Below are positions 52,594-63,855 of a stretch of 64,000 nt of DNA, piece after piece. The stretch is from NCBI GenBank assembly GCA_905250075.1, contig CAJNOP010000408.1:62001-126000 (forward strand), read 5' to 3'. The notes under the pieces were generated by a model, which saw only the letters and a program-made list of their open reading frames with translations, made no database searches and was not told the DNA's origin. This DNA comes from Rotaria sp. Silwood1. Taxonomy: Eukaryota > Rotifera > Eurotatoria > Philodinida > Philodinidae. The first letter of the stretch is position 1. Every line of letters begins with the position of its first letter. Position numbers and translations under genes: made by a program.

Positions 52594-55087
52594 CTATCGG
52601 ATCTCATCCAAGTCCCAGAAAGTATAATTCTGATCAATAGCATCATACAGTCTATCAAAAAAAAATGCTAGCTCCTTCTATTCTTGGAAAATATCGATAA
52701 CTGTAATTGAAATTAAATTTTACAAACAATAAAAATAAAGCTCTGTATCTTTGTAACAAAGATATTAATTAGTATGAAAATTTTTCAAATTCTTACTTGA
52801 GGTTTATTTGATCAAAGTCTTCTGTCATTGTAATGTGCGCCTAACTCACATAAAATGAATTAAATAAATATAGAATCGAATGCATTTACCTCTCCTTGAT
52901 CAATATTAGCTGTTGGAAGAAGATCACTATCTTCATTTTATTTACCACGAATCTAAAAGAATTTATCATTTATTTATACAAATTAAAAAAGAATAACGAA
53001 CGTTTTTTTCAAGTGTTGCAATTGTTTTTTTCATTTCATCATTTTCTTTTTGACATTGTTCAAGACGTTGTTGTAAATCTTCAGCCATTTTCTCTATAAA
53101 ATTGAACAATCGAATGAATGAAATTCATCACAACGAATATATTTACTTAATTCATTATAATTTTGTTCAGTATTATGTGGAAGTAGATTTCCTTTAACCA
53201 TGACAATACTCAGGGCGAAACTACCCACCAGGATCCTGACGGATCCCTGAATAATCCGATGACATCCGACAACAGGATCCGGCCGGATACCGACTGTCTG
53301 AATCCCCGTTATATCGCTTGATTTCCGACGTTGTTCGACAGTCGGATTCTCAAGGATTCCGATGGTAGAATCCACCACTTTCCGATAGCTGGAACTTATC
53401 GGATCCGCCGTCATCCGACTACCGAAACTTATCGGATCCGACGAAATCCGATAGTATAATAGTGTTTATAAATAGTTTTTTTTTAATTTCTTATATTTCA
53501 TTGCTTCTTATTTTATTTTATTTTCTACTTTACTGTATATTTATTTTATTTTTATTATAGTTTTATTTTATTTTAATTTAACTTAATTTAATTAATTTTT
53601 ATTTCATTTTATTTTTATTTTATTTTATTTTAATATACTTTATTTTTAATCGATTCTAATGCTTTAGTTGAATCACAGCGCCCTCATCCACACGTTGTAC
53701 GGTGTGTTTACATTACACCAATCAGTGTGTAGATGTAATACATAACGGACTGTCTGTTTCTATTTTAGTTTTTTATTTTATTTCGTTTGGTTTCAAATTA
53801 TATGACGGCAGACATTTTATAAGCAGTAAGTAGAAATTATTCATTTTAGTTTAATTTTTTATTTCACTCTATTTTTTTATGCTGTTTATATTATTACATT
53901 TTATTTTTATTTTCCTTGTATTGTACTTTATTTTTTTTTGTATTAGTGTAGTTTATTTTATTTAGTTTTAAGTTTAATTTTTTTGTATTTTATTGTAATT
54001 TATTTATTTTATTTTACTTTATTATTTGTAATTTGAAATCTTTTGTGTTTTATTGTATTTTTTTTATTCTATTTATTTTATTCTTTGCTATTTTATTGTA
54101 ATTTTCTTTAATTTTATTTCTTTAGTTTTAATTTTTGGCTATTTTATTGTAGGCTTTTTTAATTTTATTTTTATCTATTTCATTGTAATTTATTTATTTT
54201 TTTTTTACTTTTTTAATTTTAATTTTAAATTTTTTGTATTTTATTGTAATTTTTTTTATTTTCATTTTATATTGCATTAAATAAAAGTTGAAAATAAACT
54301 AGATTTGAACTATTAATATGCAGCTCAATGCAGTTGAGGGAGGAAGTAAGGGAGGGGATCAAACGATATCTAATGTTCAGATCTGAATTCAACAGGTTTG
54401 CATAGGATTCCGAGAGTATCCGACATTTTCCAACTATCGGGTTTGATTGTCGAAAACCGTCGGATCCGACAACTTCCGACTGGATTCCGCTACCAAGGAT
54501 TCCGACAGGGGTCCTGTCGGAATTTATCGGATTAAGCCAGATTTCCGACAGGATCCGGAACCCAGAATACTCGTCCTGGGTACAATTAAAATTGTAAAAC
54601 AAAAAAAAGACAAAATCTTACTATATTTTAAACAAAAATCGATAAAACAACTATCCACGTCTAATTGAAATAAACCATATTCATTTTTACTCATATGTAA
54701 TTGAAAAAGATCATTTATTAGTCCAATTCGATGTACATAATAAGCCACTAATGTTACACTGTAAGACAAATCATGACGAAAAGCAAATAGTATCAGTAAT
54801 GATACCTATAAAAAATATTTGACAATTTAACGAAGCAATATTTTGTTTTTTCTTACTTTTGCAAGAAGACTAACATTGCCTTGAGCTAAATCATTTGTAT
54901 TCCATTTATTAATTCGATGAGTTGAATAATCTATTAAAGATCAAAAAAAGATTTTAAAAGAAAAAAGATTATTCTAAATACTGGAAAGATAGTCAAGAAC
55001 AAATTGAAATTTATCTTGCATAGCATCGAATAATGGAACAATAACACTTGGTGCTTCAGATTTTCGTCGTTCACTAAATAATTCAAT
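52594..55087 (-). pseudogene. Unidentified multi-exon coiled-coil gene, 5' end lost
   Basis: Exons 54982-55087, 54857-54930, 54622-54805, 53147-53191, 53002-53093, 52890-52952, 52797-52840 and 52594-52700 join with consistent phase. The protein has a helical region (APSVIVPLFDAMQDKFQFVL, FRHDLSYSVTLVAYYVHRIG), then a coiled coil (KKMAEDLQQRLEQCQKENDE), then an acidic tail with NIDQGE and MTEDFDQINL. I do not recognise the family. Breaks: an in-frame TAA at 52938-52940, an extra T in a nine-T run (A-run near 52660) before the final segment, and a weak donor (GTTCGT at 53001). The 5' side ends abruptly at a telomere-like tract (55088). One intron (53192-54621) is swollen by a transposon; without it the intron would be about 50 nt, as elsewhere. 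Its 3' end lies about 100 bp from the RBBP4/7-like exons on the same strand. Confidence 0.6.
53208..54581. mobile_element. DNA transposon derivative with 5-bp target duplication, in an intron
   Basis: ACAAT is present at 53203-53207 and 54582-54586. The ends ACTCAGGGCGA and, complemented, ACCCAGGACGA are imperfect inverted repeats. Subterminal regions (53230-53460 and 54400-54570) are packed with CGGATCC and TCCGAC motifs in both orientations. The centre (53480-54280) is low-complexity TTTTATTTTA sequence without coding capacity. The superfamily is uncertain; a 5-bp duplication would fit some hAT-related or Transib groups. Confidence 0.72.
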
Positions 55088-55306
55088 AAGGGTGTGGGTG
55101 TGGGTGCGGGTGTGAGTGTGGGATGTGGGTGTGGGTGGTGTTTGCATCTATCTCCACACACACCCACATCCACACCCACACCCATCACACCCACATCCAT
55201 ATCCACACCCACCACATCCACACCCACCACGCCCACATCCACACCCACACCCACGTCCACATCCACACACCCACATCCACACACCCACACCCACCCCATA
55301 CCCTTT
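55088..55306. repeat. Head-to-head telomere-like repeat
   Basis: A G-rich arm (AAGGGTGTGGGTGTGGGTGC onward, 55088-55140) is followed after about 13 bases by a longer C-rich arm of CCCACA/CCCACC units (to 55306, ending CCCATACCCTTT). TGTGGG in the left arm and CCCACA in the right point towards each other, as in a telomere-telomere junction. Reading frames across it are low complexity and not genes. It cuts off the coiled-coil gene on its left. Confidence 0.9.
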
Positions 55307-55789
55307 CTACTAAAATTAGACCGTCGAAAACAAGACAATTTCATTGGTTTCTTGTGAATTTTCATGCACGAAATGTATTTCAAAGCTTCCAGAAGACTTC
55401 AAGAGACTTCATCAGACTTCATCACACTTTATGAGTCTTTAGAGACTTCAGAAGACTTCGAAAGACTTTCAAAACTTCATGAGACTTCAGCCGTGAAGTC
55501 TCCGCCGTTTTTCTTTTGCTTAAACTACTAAATTGCGGCTGATGAGACTAAAATAAACAAAGGAATAAATTTAATATCTTTTTATTGGCTAGCAATTAAT
55601 AAGTAAACCTCTCTCTTTTAAGATTAAAAGACCACAGCTTTGCGTTGTATCTTTGCACATCGTTCCTTTTTAGGTGGTCTTATGTTAAGGTCATCTTTTC
55701 ACTAGTTATTGATTAAAAGCTTCAAATAGTAAATCAATAATTTTAATAATAAATCATTCAGTGTAATTAACGTTTGTCGAGTAATTCAG
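55307..55789. other. Intergenic DNA with AGACTTCA short repeats
   Basis: Between about 55388 and 55505, AGACTTCA-like octamers recur at 10-15 base spacing (agaagacttc, gagacttcatc, cagacttcat). The rest shows nothing. Confidence 0.6.
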
Positions 55790-55997
55790 CAGTGGCCAAA
55801 TTCCCAGGAGTCGGGAACTCATTGAGAATTGAGAACTCAAAGTGTGTGTGAGTGTGGGTAGGGGTCCTCAAGTCCTATTTTTTCAAAAAAATTTTTTGAA
55901 AAAATAGGACTTGAGGACTCCTACCCAGACTCACACACACTTTGAGTTCTCAATTCCCCATGACTTTCCAACTCCTGGGAATTTGGCCAGGTCTCTG
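55790..55997. mobile_element. Fold-back hAT-like MITE
   Basis: A near-perfect palindrome centred near 55893 (TTTTTTCAAAAAAATTTTTT). It starts CAGTGGCCAAATTCCCAGGA and returns TCCTGGGAATTTGGCCA before a diverged end (GGTCTCTG). The CAGTG start suggests hAT. Flanks TAATTCAG and TAGTTACG match only partly, so the target duplication is doubtful. Confidence 0.75.
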
Positions 55998-57403
55998 TAG
56001 TTACGTAACTCCAAAGTAAAGTAAATGTGCCACCCCTATATTGAACAATTCTTATACACTTCGAAAAATTGTCGTGATCGGATGTGTAATAAAATTCTTT
56101 TCTTAGCATTGATATCTGTACTACGTAACTTAAAATATATAACTCAAGAGTAACACAAATATTTTGAAAGACGAACAGGAAACTACAATGCTTCTACTTT
56201 AAAAAATCCATATAATAAGCTAAGTCTCGAAGTAAATAACTACCATTATATACTATTAGAATCTCATAGATAACGCTTATAATGTTTGAAGAGAAATATG
56301 AAAAATTCTTTGACGTTGAGAACTTTTCATCAAATATCTTGATTTTTGATGAAAAAATCTTTTCAAGTGAGATTCAGTCCATGATCAGGTGATTTTCAAA
56401 CAACCCTCGTTCATGATTGAAAAAGAAATGAGTTATCATTATGTGATATAGATAAAAATAGACTTGTAGAGAATTATCTATGTTCATCAAAGAAACGTCG
56501 ATACGTAGATCTACCAGAATCTTGTTTTTAAATGTTGCATGAGGCATTCTTCTATTCTTTTACCATAATTACGTTCTTATCGGGCGTAGTTTGAACACCG
56601 TCATCTTTTTATTAGCAGAGGTTGAAGAAAGAAAAAAAAATGAAGGAAAAACATTTTCTCATTTCATTCTGCAAATACTGATAAACAACTTTTCCTATTC
56701 TTATCCTTCACCATTTATTTTTCTTTTATTTGACAGACGGCTCTACTTTTTGGAATAATAATATTAAAAGTGAATCCTCCTAATGTAAGTTTTCATTCTT
56801 TTTAAGCATAACAAAGAAAAATATAGTAATCAAATGATACATCAATCAAAAGATCTTTACGTTGCTTTTTTTTATTTGTTTAGATATTTAATTGATGACA
56901 GCTATTTGATAGAGATCATATATGAAAAAATCATAGTTAATTTTATTTCTAGAGAAATTAGATCTTTTTAAATAAAATTTTGCATCTATTTAAAATAATA
57001 CTCTTTTTTATAAGAAAAAGGAAAAAGTCGTATTGTAAAAAGTATCTTCTATGTAACTTACAAGTTTTGATATGACAAAAAAAGAAACTTGTTTTGTTGT
57101 TGTTCTCCTGTTTTCTTTCTACTTTCCTCTGCTAGTCGTTCTTTTTTTCATTGTAGCCAAAAACCACATAGACTGCTAAATATTCTATAGTTTGACAGGA
57201 AAAGAGAAAAAGCAAAAATTAGATTTATAGGAATGAGAGAAAGAAATGAAAGAGAAAAACCACATAGAAATCATCGATCAATGACGTCTTTTGTTTTTCT
57301 TTTATTACAAATAAACAGAAATGGATTGTGAATCAAACAGTTAAAGTATTGAAGGGCATCAGCTAAGAAATGTACTAATTACGATTATCGCAACACTATC
57401 ATT
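55998..57403. other. AT-rich intergenic DNA
   Basis: No gene, tRNA or clear repeat identified. Confidence 0.5.
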
Positions 57404-60400
57404 TTAACCCTTTGACAACGGTGAGACATACATTGTTTCACCTGTTTTTCAGTAGAGAAAAAGTGTTGTGCTTGCGTTAAACTATTAGACCTGCAAGGTC
57501 ATATTCCCTCGACTGAAGGGAGGGTCATACGAAATAAAATGCGTTTGTTTGTTATCTTGCTTGATTGGGGTCAAAAAAACATACCAGAGAGGTTAGCTTA
57601 TTTTAAGACTTTTGGTCGTTTTGACCGAACTTTGCCATAGGTTATCGAGGGCCCTGAATCCGAATTTGAAGCCCATTTTTTTAGGCGAGGTTTCATTGGT
57701 CGAAAACCGACCAATCAGAAACGAACTTTCTTATTTTAAGGCTTTTGACCTTTTTTGATGGAACTTTGCTATAGGTTATCGAGGTCCCGGAGTCCGAATC
57801 TGAAGTTCATTTCTTTGGCTGGGGTCTCATTGATCGGGAGCGGACCAATTAAAAATGAACTTTCTTATTTTAAGATTTTTTGTTGTTTTGACGGAACGTT
57901 ACTAAAGAAGCTAAATCTTTGTTTTGAACATGATATTCCCTCGACTGTAGGGAGGATCACATGAAATAAGATAAGTTTGCTTGTGGTCTTGTCGTGGGTC
58001 AAAAAAACATCAAAGATGAATTTTTTTATAAAGGTTGACGAAAGTAAATCGGGGTCGGAGAATCCGAATCTGAAGTTAGTTTTTCAAAATTTTGAATTGA
58101 TTTTTTTGGGTTGAGGAAAGGGTTTTTTAAGAAAACAGTGATATTCCCTCGACTGTAGGGAGGGTCATATGAAAAAAACTAAAATGCGTTTGTGTGTGTG
58201 TGTGTGTCTGTTTATCGCAAGGTCAAAAGAACATCACAGGGGAACTTGATTTAGACGTACCTTCTAAAGTTTCAGTACAGGTAATTGAGGTTGGGAAATC
58301 TGATTCCGAGGGCGGATTTTAATTCCGGTATTCCTATTGGCTAGAAAGCCGACCAATCAGAAATGAGCTTTTTTATTTTAAGTATTTTACACATTTTGAT
58401 GAAACTGTACTATAGGTTATCGAGGGCCAGGATTCTAAATCCGAGATCGGATTTTGCATCTGACCATCCGATTACCTAGGAAGCCGACCATTCAGAAATG
58501 AGCTTTTTTTCTTTAGAAAATTAGGATATTTTATAAGGATGATGAAAATAAACCGGGGTCGGGGTATCCGAATCCATAATCGCTTTCTTAAAATTTTGAG
58601 TCCAACTTTTTCGGCCAAGGAAAGAGTTTTTTTGATAAAATAATGATACGCTATAAAAGTTGACGATAGTAAGTCGGGGTCGGAGCATCCGGATCCGTAA
58701 TCGGTTTCTCGACATTTTTAGTTGAACTTTTTCGATCAAGGAAAAGCTTTTTTGGGGAAAATAACGATATTTTATAAAGGTTGACAAAAGTAAGTGGGGA
58801 CCGGGTTATTGGAAACTGCAATCGGTTTCCCGGAAATTTCAAGTTCTTGTTTGTATCCGTTCTCTCTATTATTGGGACAGACACTGGAGGTATCTTTTGC
58901 ACATGGGTAGCTCTTAGCATGCCTCAAACGATTGGGAAGGCAAGCAGATTAGAAACGCTTCGACAATACTCTTTAAATGGTCAAACGATGGAAGTTAATC
59001 GCATCTTGAAATCCCATATGTTTGGTATAAAAACACCAATATGATTTCACTAGGAGATGCTGTCCATGTCAAATCTCCGTATCTCAGCAGCTTTTAAAGG
59101 TATAACAAAAGCCATCTATGTTCAAAGAAAGGCGACGGTGCCTTTTGTAACGACAGAGGAGTGTGGTAAAATTTACTAGATTTTCTTACAATCTTTCAAT
59201 AGAACTAATTTGGTGAACAAATTTCTCTCATTTCTTTCATAAGGTTAAATGTATACCCTGCGGAAATCTATCCATAGATGGGGTAGGACCTTAAACTGGT
59301 ATGTGAGAATAAACTGTCATTTATTATTATTATTATAAAAAACCCGAATTTTTAACCTTGTACATATTTGGAGGGATCTCTAACTCGTGGAATTTCTAGT
59401 TGCGATAACTTGAGGTAATAAAAAAATAGATGTATAAAAACGATGCCATATCGTTTATATTAAATAGACAATAAACAAACTGTTGCATGAGTGCACTGAC
59501 GTAAAATGAGTGGCTTGCTACTTATATTGCAACCGTTCGGTAGATTTTGTTCATCAAAGATATGTATAAAACCTAATGTTTTTTGGGAATACTGTACTAA
59601 TATTTTCTTAATGAGGGATTTCAATAAAACTCTGATTTTTCAGCTGCAGAGTGAAATTGAAGAAATCAGAAATAGTTCACAACGAAGCTTTGGTTTAGAG
59701 ATCCCCGTCGAGAATTGTCGTGCTAGAGATCTAATGGTTTTTCGAAGTAAACCGAGTTTTTGATTAGATGAAGTGTAAATAAAAAAGGATAGTGCTGTGG
59801 AGAAATAGAACGAAACATAGCAGCGGCTAGTCGTTCGTCGGTGCTCCTTCGGGGCGCCACTCACGACTAGCCGCTGCACTAGAAAGTCTCTTGAATGAAT
59901 GCTTCAAGCTGTTGGTATTCAACAAATAGACATCAAGAGTCTAGGTCAAAGAGGTTTGACGAAGGAGTAGCAGTTACTAAGAACTGAGAAATATTTTGAA
60001 ATAAAGTGTGAGAACGCCTTTTCTTCACGTGTGCGATATTTGAATAGTACATTTGAGGGAAAACACCATTTATAGAATTTATATTCATTCTATCGGAATG
60101 CGATTTTAATGAAATAAACAGGGTTTTTCTGCTGAGATGCTTTCTTGTCGATACTCATTCAAATGTCGAAGTGTATATGGATATATTCAAATTACCTATC
60201 TAGTCTGATGGCTAATATGAGTAGGAGCTTCTTTATATATGACAGTCCGATTATAGACCAGACCTAATATGTTTAATTTTAAGATAGAAGTTCAAGTAAA
60301 CCCGTATTTTGCTAGCGGACGCTCTAGTAAACAATATTGTCGGCAGATGTGTCAGCAAGCGAACGGACTTTTGGTAGAATTTTTAAGGTGTATGGCACGT

Positions 60401-60897
60401 TTTCACGAAAGTGTCGCGAATGAGCTTTGCTTCATTACCTCTCAGAAAGCTCAATATAAGCTCCGTTTTTGGGTACATATGGATATCGTCGACATAGTGT
60501 GGTTCCTTAGATTTTTGTTGAGTTCCAATGTGAGGGTGTCAATTTGATTGGATGCATTCGTAACAAAAATGTTCATCCGGATCCGCATACAATTATGCAC
60601 AATGAGATTGACGTTAATATCAGCGTACACACACCTACCCACCCTTTTGGAATACTGGATACTAGCTGTGTTGAAGACTGTAAATCGAAAGAAAAAATGG
60701 AAAGGGCCGAATATACAGTCGAGGATTAAGCGAGTCACACGGATGAGCGTTACTTGTAGATTATAGATAGTTTGGATGTGAGGTGATCTATAGCCGATAT
60801 GATCTTGTAGGTTTAACAGGTTAATGTAAACAAAACACTTTTTCTCTACTGAAAAATAGGTGGGACAACCTGTGTCCCACCGTTCTCAAAAGGTTAA
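57404..60897. mobile_element. Large TTAA-flanked (piggyBac-type) composite element
   Basis: TTAA occurs at 57404-57407 and 60894-60897. The left end reads CCCTTTGACAACGGTGAGAC. The complement of the right end reads CCTTTTGAGAACGGTGGGAC, and homology continues through TTTTTCAGTAGAGAAAAAGTG about 45 bases in. Inside are three to four interspersed copies each of CTATAGGTTATCGAGG, TATTCCCTCGACTGTAGGG and GTCGGGGTCGGAG, in blocks of roughly 120-150 bp (57500-58830). Further in is a segment ending in a TTA/ATT-rich tail near 59330, and the GC-rich hairpin at 59820. Open frames (such as 58917-59044, GKASRLETLRQYSLNGQTME, and 60269-60547) look partly coding but match no transposase I know. Confidence 0.75.
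59820..59877. other. Perfect GC-rich hairpin
   Basis: GCAGCGGCTAGTCGT (59820-59834) is exactly complementary to ACGACTAGCCGCTGC (59863-59877). Between them, GGTGCTCC and GGGGCGCC can pair around a TTC loop with two G-T wobbles, giving a two-storey stem. It may be the end structure of a small element or a structured RNA; no duplicated target is evident. Confidence 0.85.
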
Positions 60898-60922
60898 ATC
60901 TACTCAATTTCGAGAAGTTTGT

Positions 60923-61646
60923 TTAAGGTTCCCCCCTCAAAAAAGTCACTTTTCGCCAAAATGATCAAAATTAAGATAAATACAGGGAAAGATAGTCTGT
61001 AACCTGATCTTTCATAAACGATAAAAATTTTTACTCGGCATCCCATTTTTTTCCAAAGGTTTTTGAAGATTTCTGTCGCGTTCTATTGGAAAAATAAGCT
61101 GTTTTCTGAAAAAAACCAAAAATCTTTTTCGTTTTTTCTCGTTTTATAGGTTTTCGATAGTATCTCCAAACTTCTCAAAGGAGCTTCATAGTAACCAATA
61201 ACTTTTTTTGTTTGAAAACTCGTGTTTAGGGCTAGGAACTGTTGCGGCCGGTTTTTTTAAATAAGCCCTTTATTATCATATAAGAAAACACCTCTATGGA
61301 AACAGCGACATTTTTTAGGATTTTTTGAATCATTGAACTTGTCATCTGCTTTCTTTGTTTAAAAATTTAAAATTTAAAAAAAACGATGACCACGATAGTC
61401 TCTAGACATAGACATGAGTTTTCAAACAAAAAAAATTTTAAATGTAGAGAATGAAGATACATAGAGAAATCATGGACACACAGATGAGCTATTTTTTACC
61501 CTTGTTTGATAAATATCTCTGTCAAACGTCATGATATAGGGCTGAAAATTTTACTATAGTCATAGTTCACTAGCCACGACATATTCTGAAATTTTCAAGC
61601 AATTTGGATGTTCCATGGTTGAGATCGATTTTTGAGGAGGCCTTAA
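60923..61646. mobile_element. TTAA-flanked element with GG-starting ends (Kolobok-like MITE)
   Basis: TTAA at 60923-60926 and 61643-61646. The left end is GGTTCCCCCCTCAAAAAAG and the complement of the right end is GGCCTCCTCAAAAATCG, imperfect inverted repeats starting GG. TTAA with GG ends fits Kolobok better than piggyBac. No coding capacity recognised. It starts only 25 bp after the end of the preceding TTAA element. Confidence 0.65.
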
Positions 61647-61967
61647 GACTGCTTGATTCCATTGAGAAGACCAACTAAGCAAGTCATATAACAGCCATTT
61701 CAGGTAATGATGTTTCGTGAGCTAATCCACCTTTTCAGGTGCCGATTTATGAATGCACACTTCTTTATATTTCAAATACACAAGACAAGTAATAGTTCTT
61801 TTCGTTTTCTTATTATACTATTTATTAGAATTGTTTGGAAAATTTTCCTAAGAGGAGTTTTCCTTTTTTTTTAATTATTCGAGAAATACTATTAATATAT
61901 AATATAAATGGATATAAACAGATCATTTCTTGAATTCATTAAAGACATGATTTCAATGGCCAGATAC
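61647..61967. other. AT-rich DNA
   Basis: Nothing recognised. Confidence 0.45.
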
Positions 61968-62231
61968 TTATAGAATCATTACTTCATCTTGATCTGAGTC
62001 AAAAAAACCTAATCCACAAACAGTACGGAACACTGCTTTTTTAACATTTATCGGCTTAAGATCAAAAGGTTGTTGTTGAAAGTCGAAAATTTTGCTTCTT
62101 TTATCATTCATTCTAATATTGTTAATATACTATGTATAGACATGAATTAAGTCAGCTGCTTTAGAAACGGGAATCGTCTAGTCCATAAAATATTCAATAG
62201 ACGGAATATATAATACTACACTTTCTTCATA
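61968..62231 (-). pseudogene. Broken exon of an unidentified gene
   Basis: From an acceptor (gtttaatttcag, ending 62232) an 88-codon frame runs YEESVVLYIPSIEYFMD, stop, TIPVSKAADLIHVYT, stop, YINNIRMNDKRSKIFDFQ, and on through KPINVKKAVFRTVCGLGFF to DSDQDEVMIL and a terminal stop. The composition is coding-like across all three parts in one frame, so two substitutions appear to have created stops. An internal ATG at 62111 opens the last 47 codons. No family recognised; a transposon origin is possible. Confidence 0.4.
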
Positions 62232-62740
62232 CTGAAATTAAACAACCGAAAAGTTCTAATAAATTACATAGTAATAAACTAAGTAACAAGGTGTGGGGTG
62301 CGGGTAGATATGGATCTAATTCTGTTCGAGAAGTAGATCCACACCTACACACAAAGATAATATTACCTTGGTTTAACGAAATCAAATGATCGCCAAAGGC
62401 TCAACTTATTTCCACAGAGAAAGAAGACAAATGCAGAGCCAAGAGAAGTTTCGTACTTTCTCCAAAACCTACTTAGGTCTAACCAGAAATTCTGATAACA
62501 TTAAATAAAAATCTAAAGATAAGGGAATATTTTTAATTTTATTTTGTCAATTATTGAGGATACTTGCCATTATTATTTATACAAAGTTCAATCTTGTCTA
62601 ATAATTTATTAAAAGTTCTTTTTTGAACACTTTTCCTAAAAAAATTTGAGTGATCTTGAAAACCACATGAGCTAATCATGTTTCATTTGTTTTAAAATTT
62701 AGCGAGATTTTGTTAGATCATGTCAGTTGGGTTCTAATAC
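62232..62740. other. AT-rich DNA with a small telomere-like repeat
   Basis: Only the tract at 62289-62353 is recognisable. Confidence 0.45.
62289..62353. repeat. Small head-to-head telomere-like repeat
   Basis: AGGTGTGGGGTGCGGGTAG is followed by a palindromic centre (TGGATCTA ... TAGATCCA) and then CACCTACACACA. It has the layout of the larger tracts at 37177, 55088 and 63155 but is short and degenerate. Confidence 0.6.
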
Positions 62741-63073
62741 TAAAGGGTGGTCCAAAAGTTTCGACCCACCCTCGTAGATGGATCATATTTATGACAAACT
62801 TATATACAATTAATTGGTCAAAATATGTGATTTTGTAGAGAAAAAGACGGGCTATCTTTCTATAACAAGATGTTTCGAAATGCTTGAGTATAAGATAATC
62901 ATATGACCATTTTATTCATTTCGAGTAAGCTTTTCTCATTTTGCGTTTTAAATAATAAAATATGTATATAAAATGTTTCTCGAAAAAAATATCTAAATGA
63001 TTTATAATTTTACCATACAAATGTGCTTTTTTAAAAATTATATCGATAACCACATTTTTGTTGTTTAAGACTA

Positions 63074-63151
63074 TCAATAATCACATTTTGTTATGCGTTG
63101 ACCTCGTCTGCGAACAATTGCCTTTAGCCATTTTGGAATACTGTTGATCAT
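63074..63151 (-). pseudogene. Tc1/mariner transposase C-terminal remnant
   Basis: The frame MINSIPKWLKAIVRRRGQ, then RITKCDY and a stop, matches the usual end of Tc1/mariner transposases, where an IxSxPxRLxAVIxxxG segment closes the protein. Upstream codons are replaced by the telomere-like tract, so only about 25 residues of the original enzyme remain and no DDE catalytic residues are present. The last codons and the stop lie within the left arm. Confidence 0.7.
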
Positions 63152-63154
63152 TTT

Positions 63155-63270
63155 GGGTGTGGTGGGTGTGGGTCTGAGTAGACACAAAACAACCATATTC
63201 ACACCTACACCCACCCACGCACACCTACCCAGCACACCCACACCTACGCCCACATCCAAACCCACACCCT
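63155..63270. repeat. Head-to-head telomere-like repeat inside a transposon
   Basis: GGGTGTGGTGGGTGTGGG is followed after about 30 bases by CACACCTACACCCACCCACG and further CCCACA/CCTACC units, ending CCCACACCCTAATA. Same orientation pattern as the tracts at 37177 and 55088. Confidence 0.85.
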
Positions 63271-63654
63271 AATAAAATGTGATTGTTGATAGTCTTAAAC
63301 AACAAAAATTTGGTTATCGATATAATTTTTAAAAAAGCACATTTGTATGGTAAAATTATAAATCATTTAGATATTTTTTTCGAGAAACATTTTGTATACA
63401 TATTTTATTATTTAAAACGCAAAATGAGAAAAGCTTACTCGAAATGAATAAAATGGTCATATGATTATCTTATACTCAAGCATTTCGAAACATCTTGTTA
63501 TAGAAAGATAGCCCGTCTTTTTCTCTACAAAATCACATATTTTGACCAATTAATTGTATATAAGTTTGTCATAAATATGATCCATCTACGAGGGTGGGTC
63601 GAAACTTTTGGACCACCCTGTACTAGTGATGAGATATGGATTTATTTTCGATAG

Positions 63655-63855
63655 ATTAATCATAACTCACCTGATGCTAACTGGCTTATTGAAGATAAAT
63701 CGTTAAAGACTATTGTTCATGTAGATAGATTTGAACCAAAAGTTTGTTTCACATATTTTTTAAATGAAATAGTCCTGAGTGTTTATAATAGCAAGACTGT
63801 AGGTCATAAGTATTATAATGAAAATTGTCTGAAGCTTTTTGTTAATGTAATATAG
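63655..63855 (+). CDS. Coding-like fragment of an unidentified protein
   Basis: Open from 63655 to TAG at 63853-63855, encoding NHNSPDANWLIEDKSLKT, then HVDRFEPKVCFTYFLNE and GHKYYNENCLKLF. The balanced composition suggests a real or recently lost exon directly beside the mariner-derived element, which may have inserted in its gene. No family recognised and no start codon. Confidence 0.25.
   Translation: MNHNSPDANWLIEDKSLKTIVHVDRFEPKVCFTYFLNEIVLSVYNSKTVGHKYYNENCLKLFVNVI

Larger units (their letters stand above)
62741..63622. mobile_element. Mariner-derived fold-back element with telomere-like core
   Basis: TA at 62741-62742 and 63621-63622 flanks arms of about 350 bp (62743-63093 and about 63270-63620) that are nearly exact inverted copies. 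The right end, complemented, starts CAGGGTGGTCCAAAAGTTTC, a typical Tc1/mariner terminus; the left starts AAGGGTGGTCC. The last codons of a transposase lie where the left arm meets the core, and a head-to-head TGTGGG-like repeat (63155-63270) fills the rest of the core. The structure looks like an inverted duplication of the 3' end of a mariner element around the repeat. Confidence 0.88.

Noticed and set aside
53480..54280. Plus-strand hydrophobic frame (FFYF-rich)
   Set aside because: Result of TTTTATTTTA low-complexity sequence within a transposon.
54934..55434. Reading frames rich in His-Pro-Thr or Gly-Val across the telomere-like tract
   Set aside because: Low-complexity translations of CCCACA/TGTGGG repeats; no coding signature.
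59820..59877. Hammerhead-type ribozyme
   Set aside because: The conserved CUGAUGA and GAAA core strings are absent.
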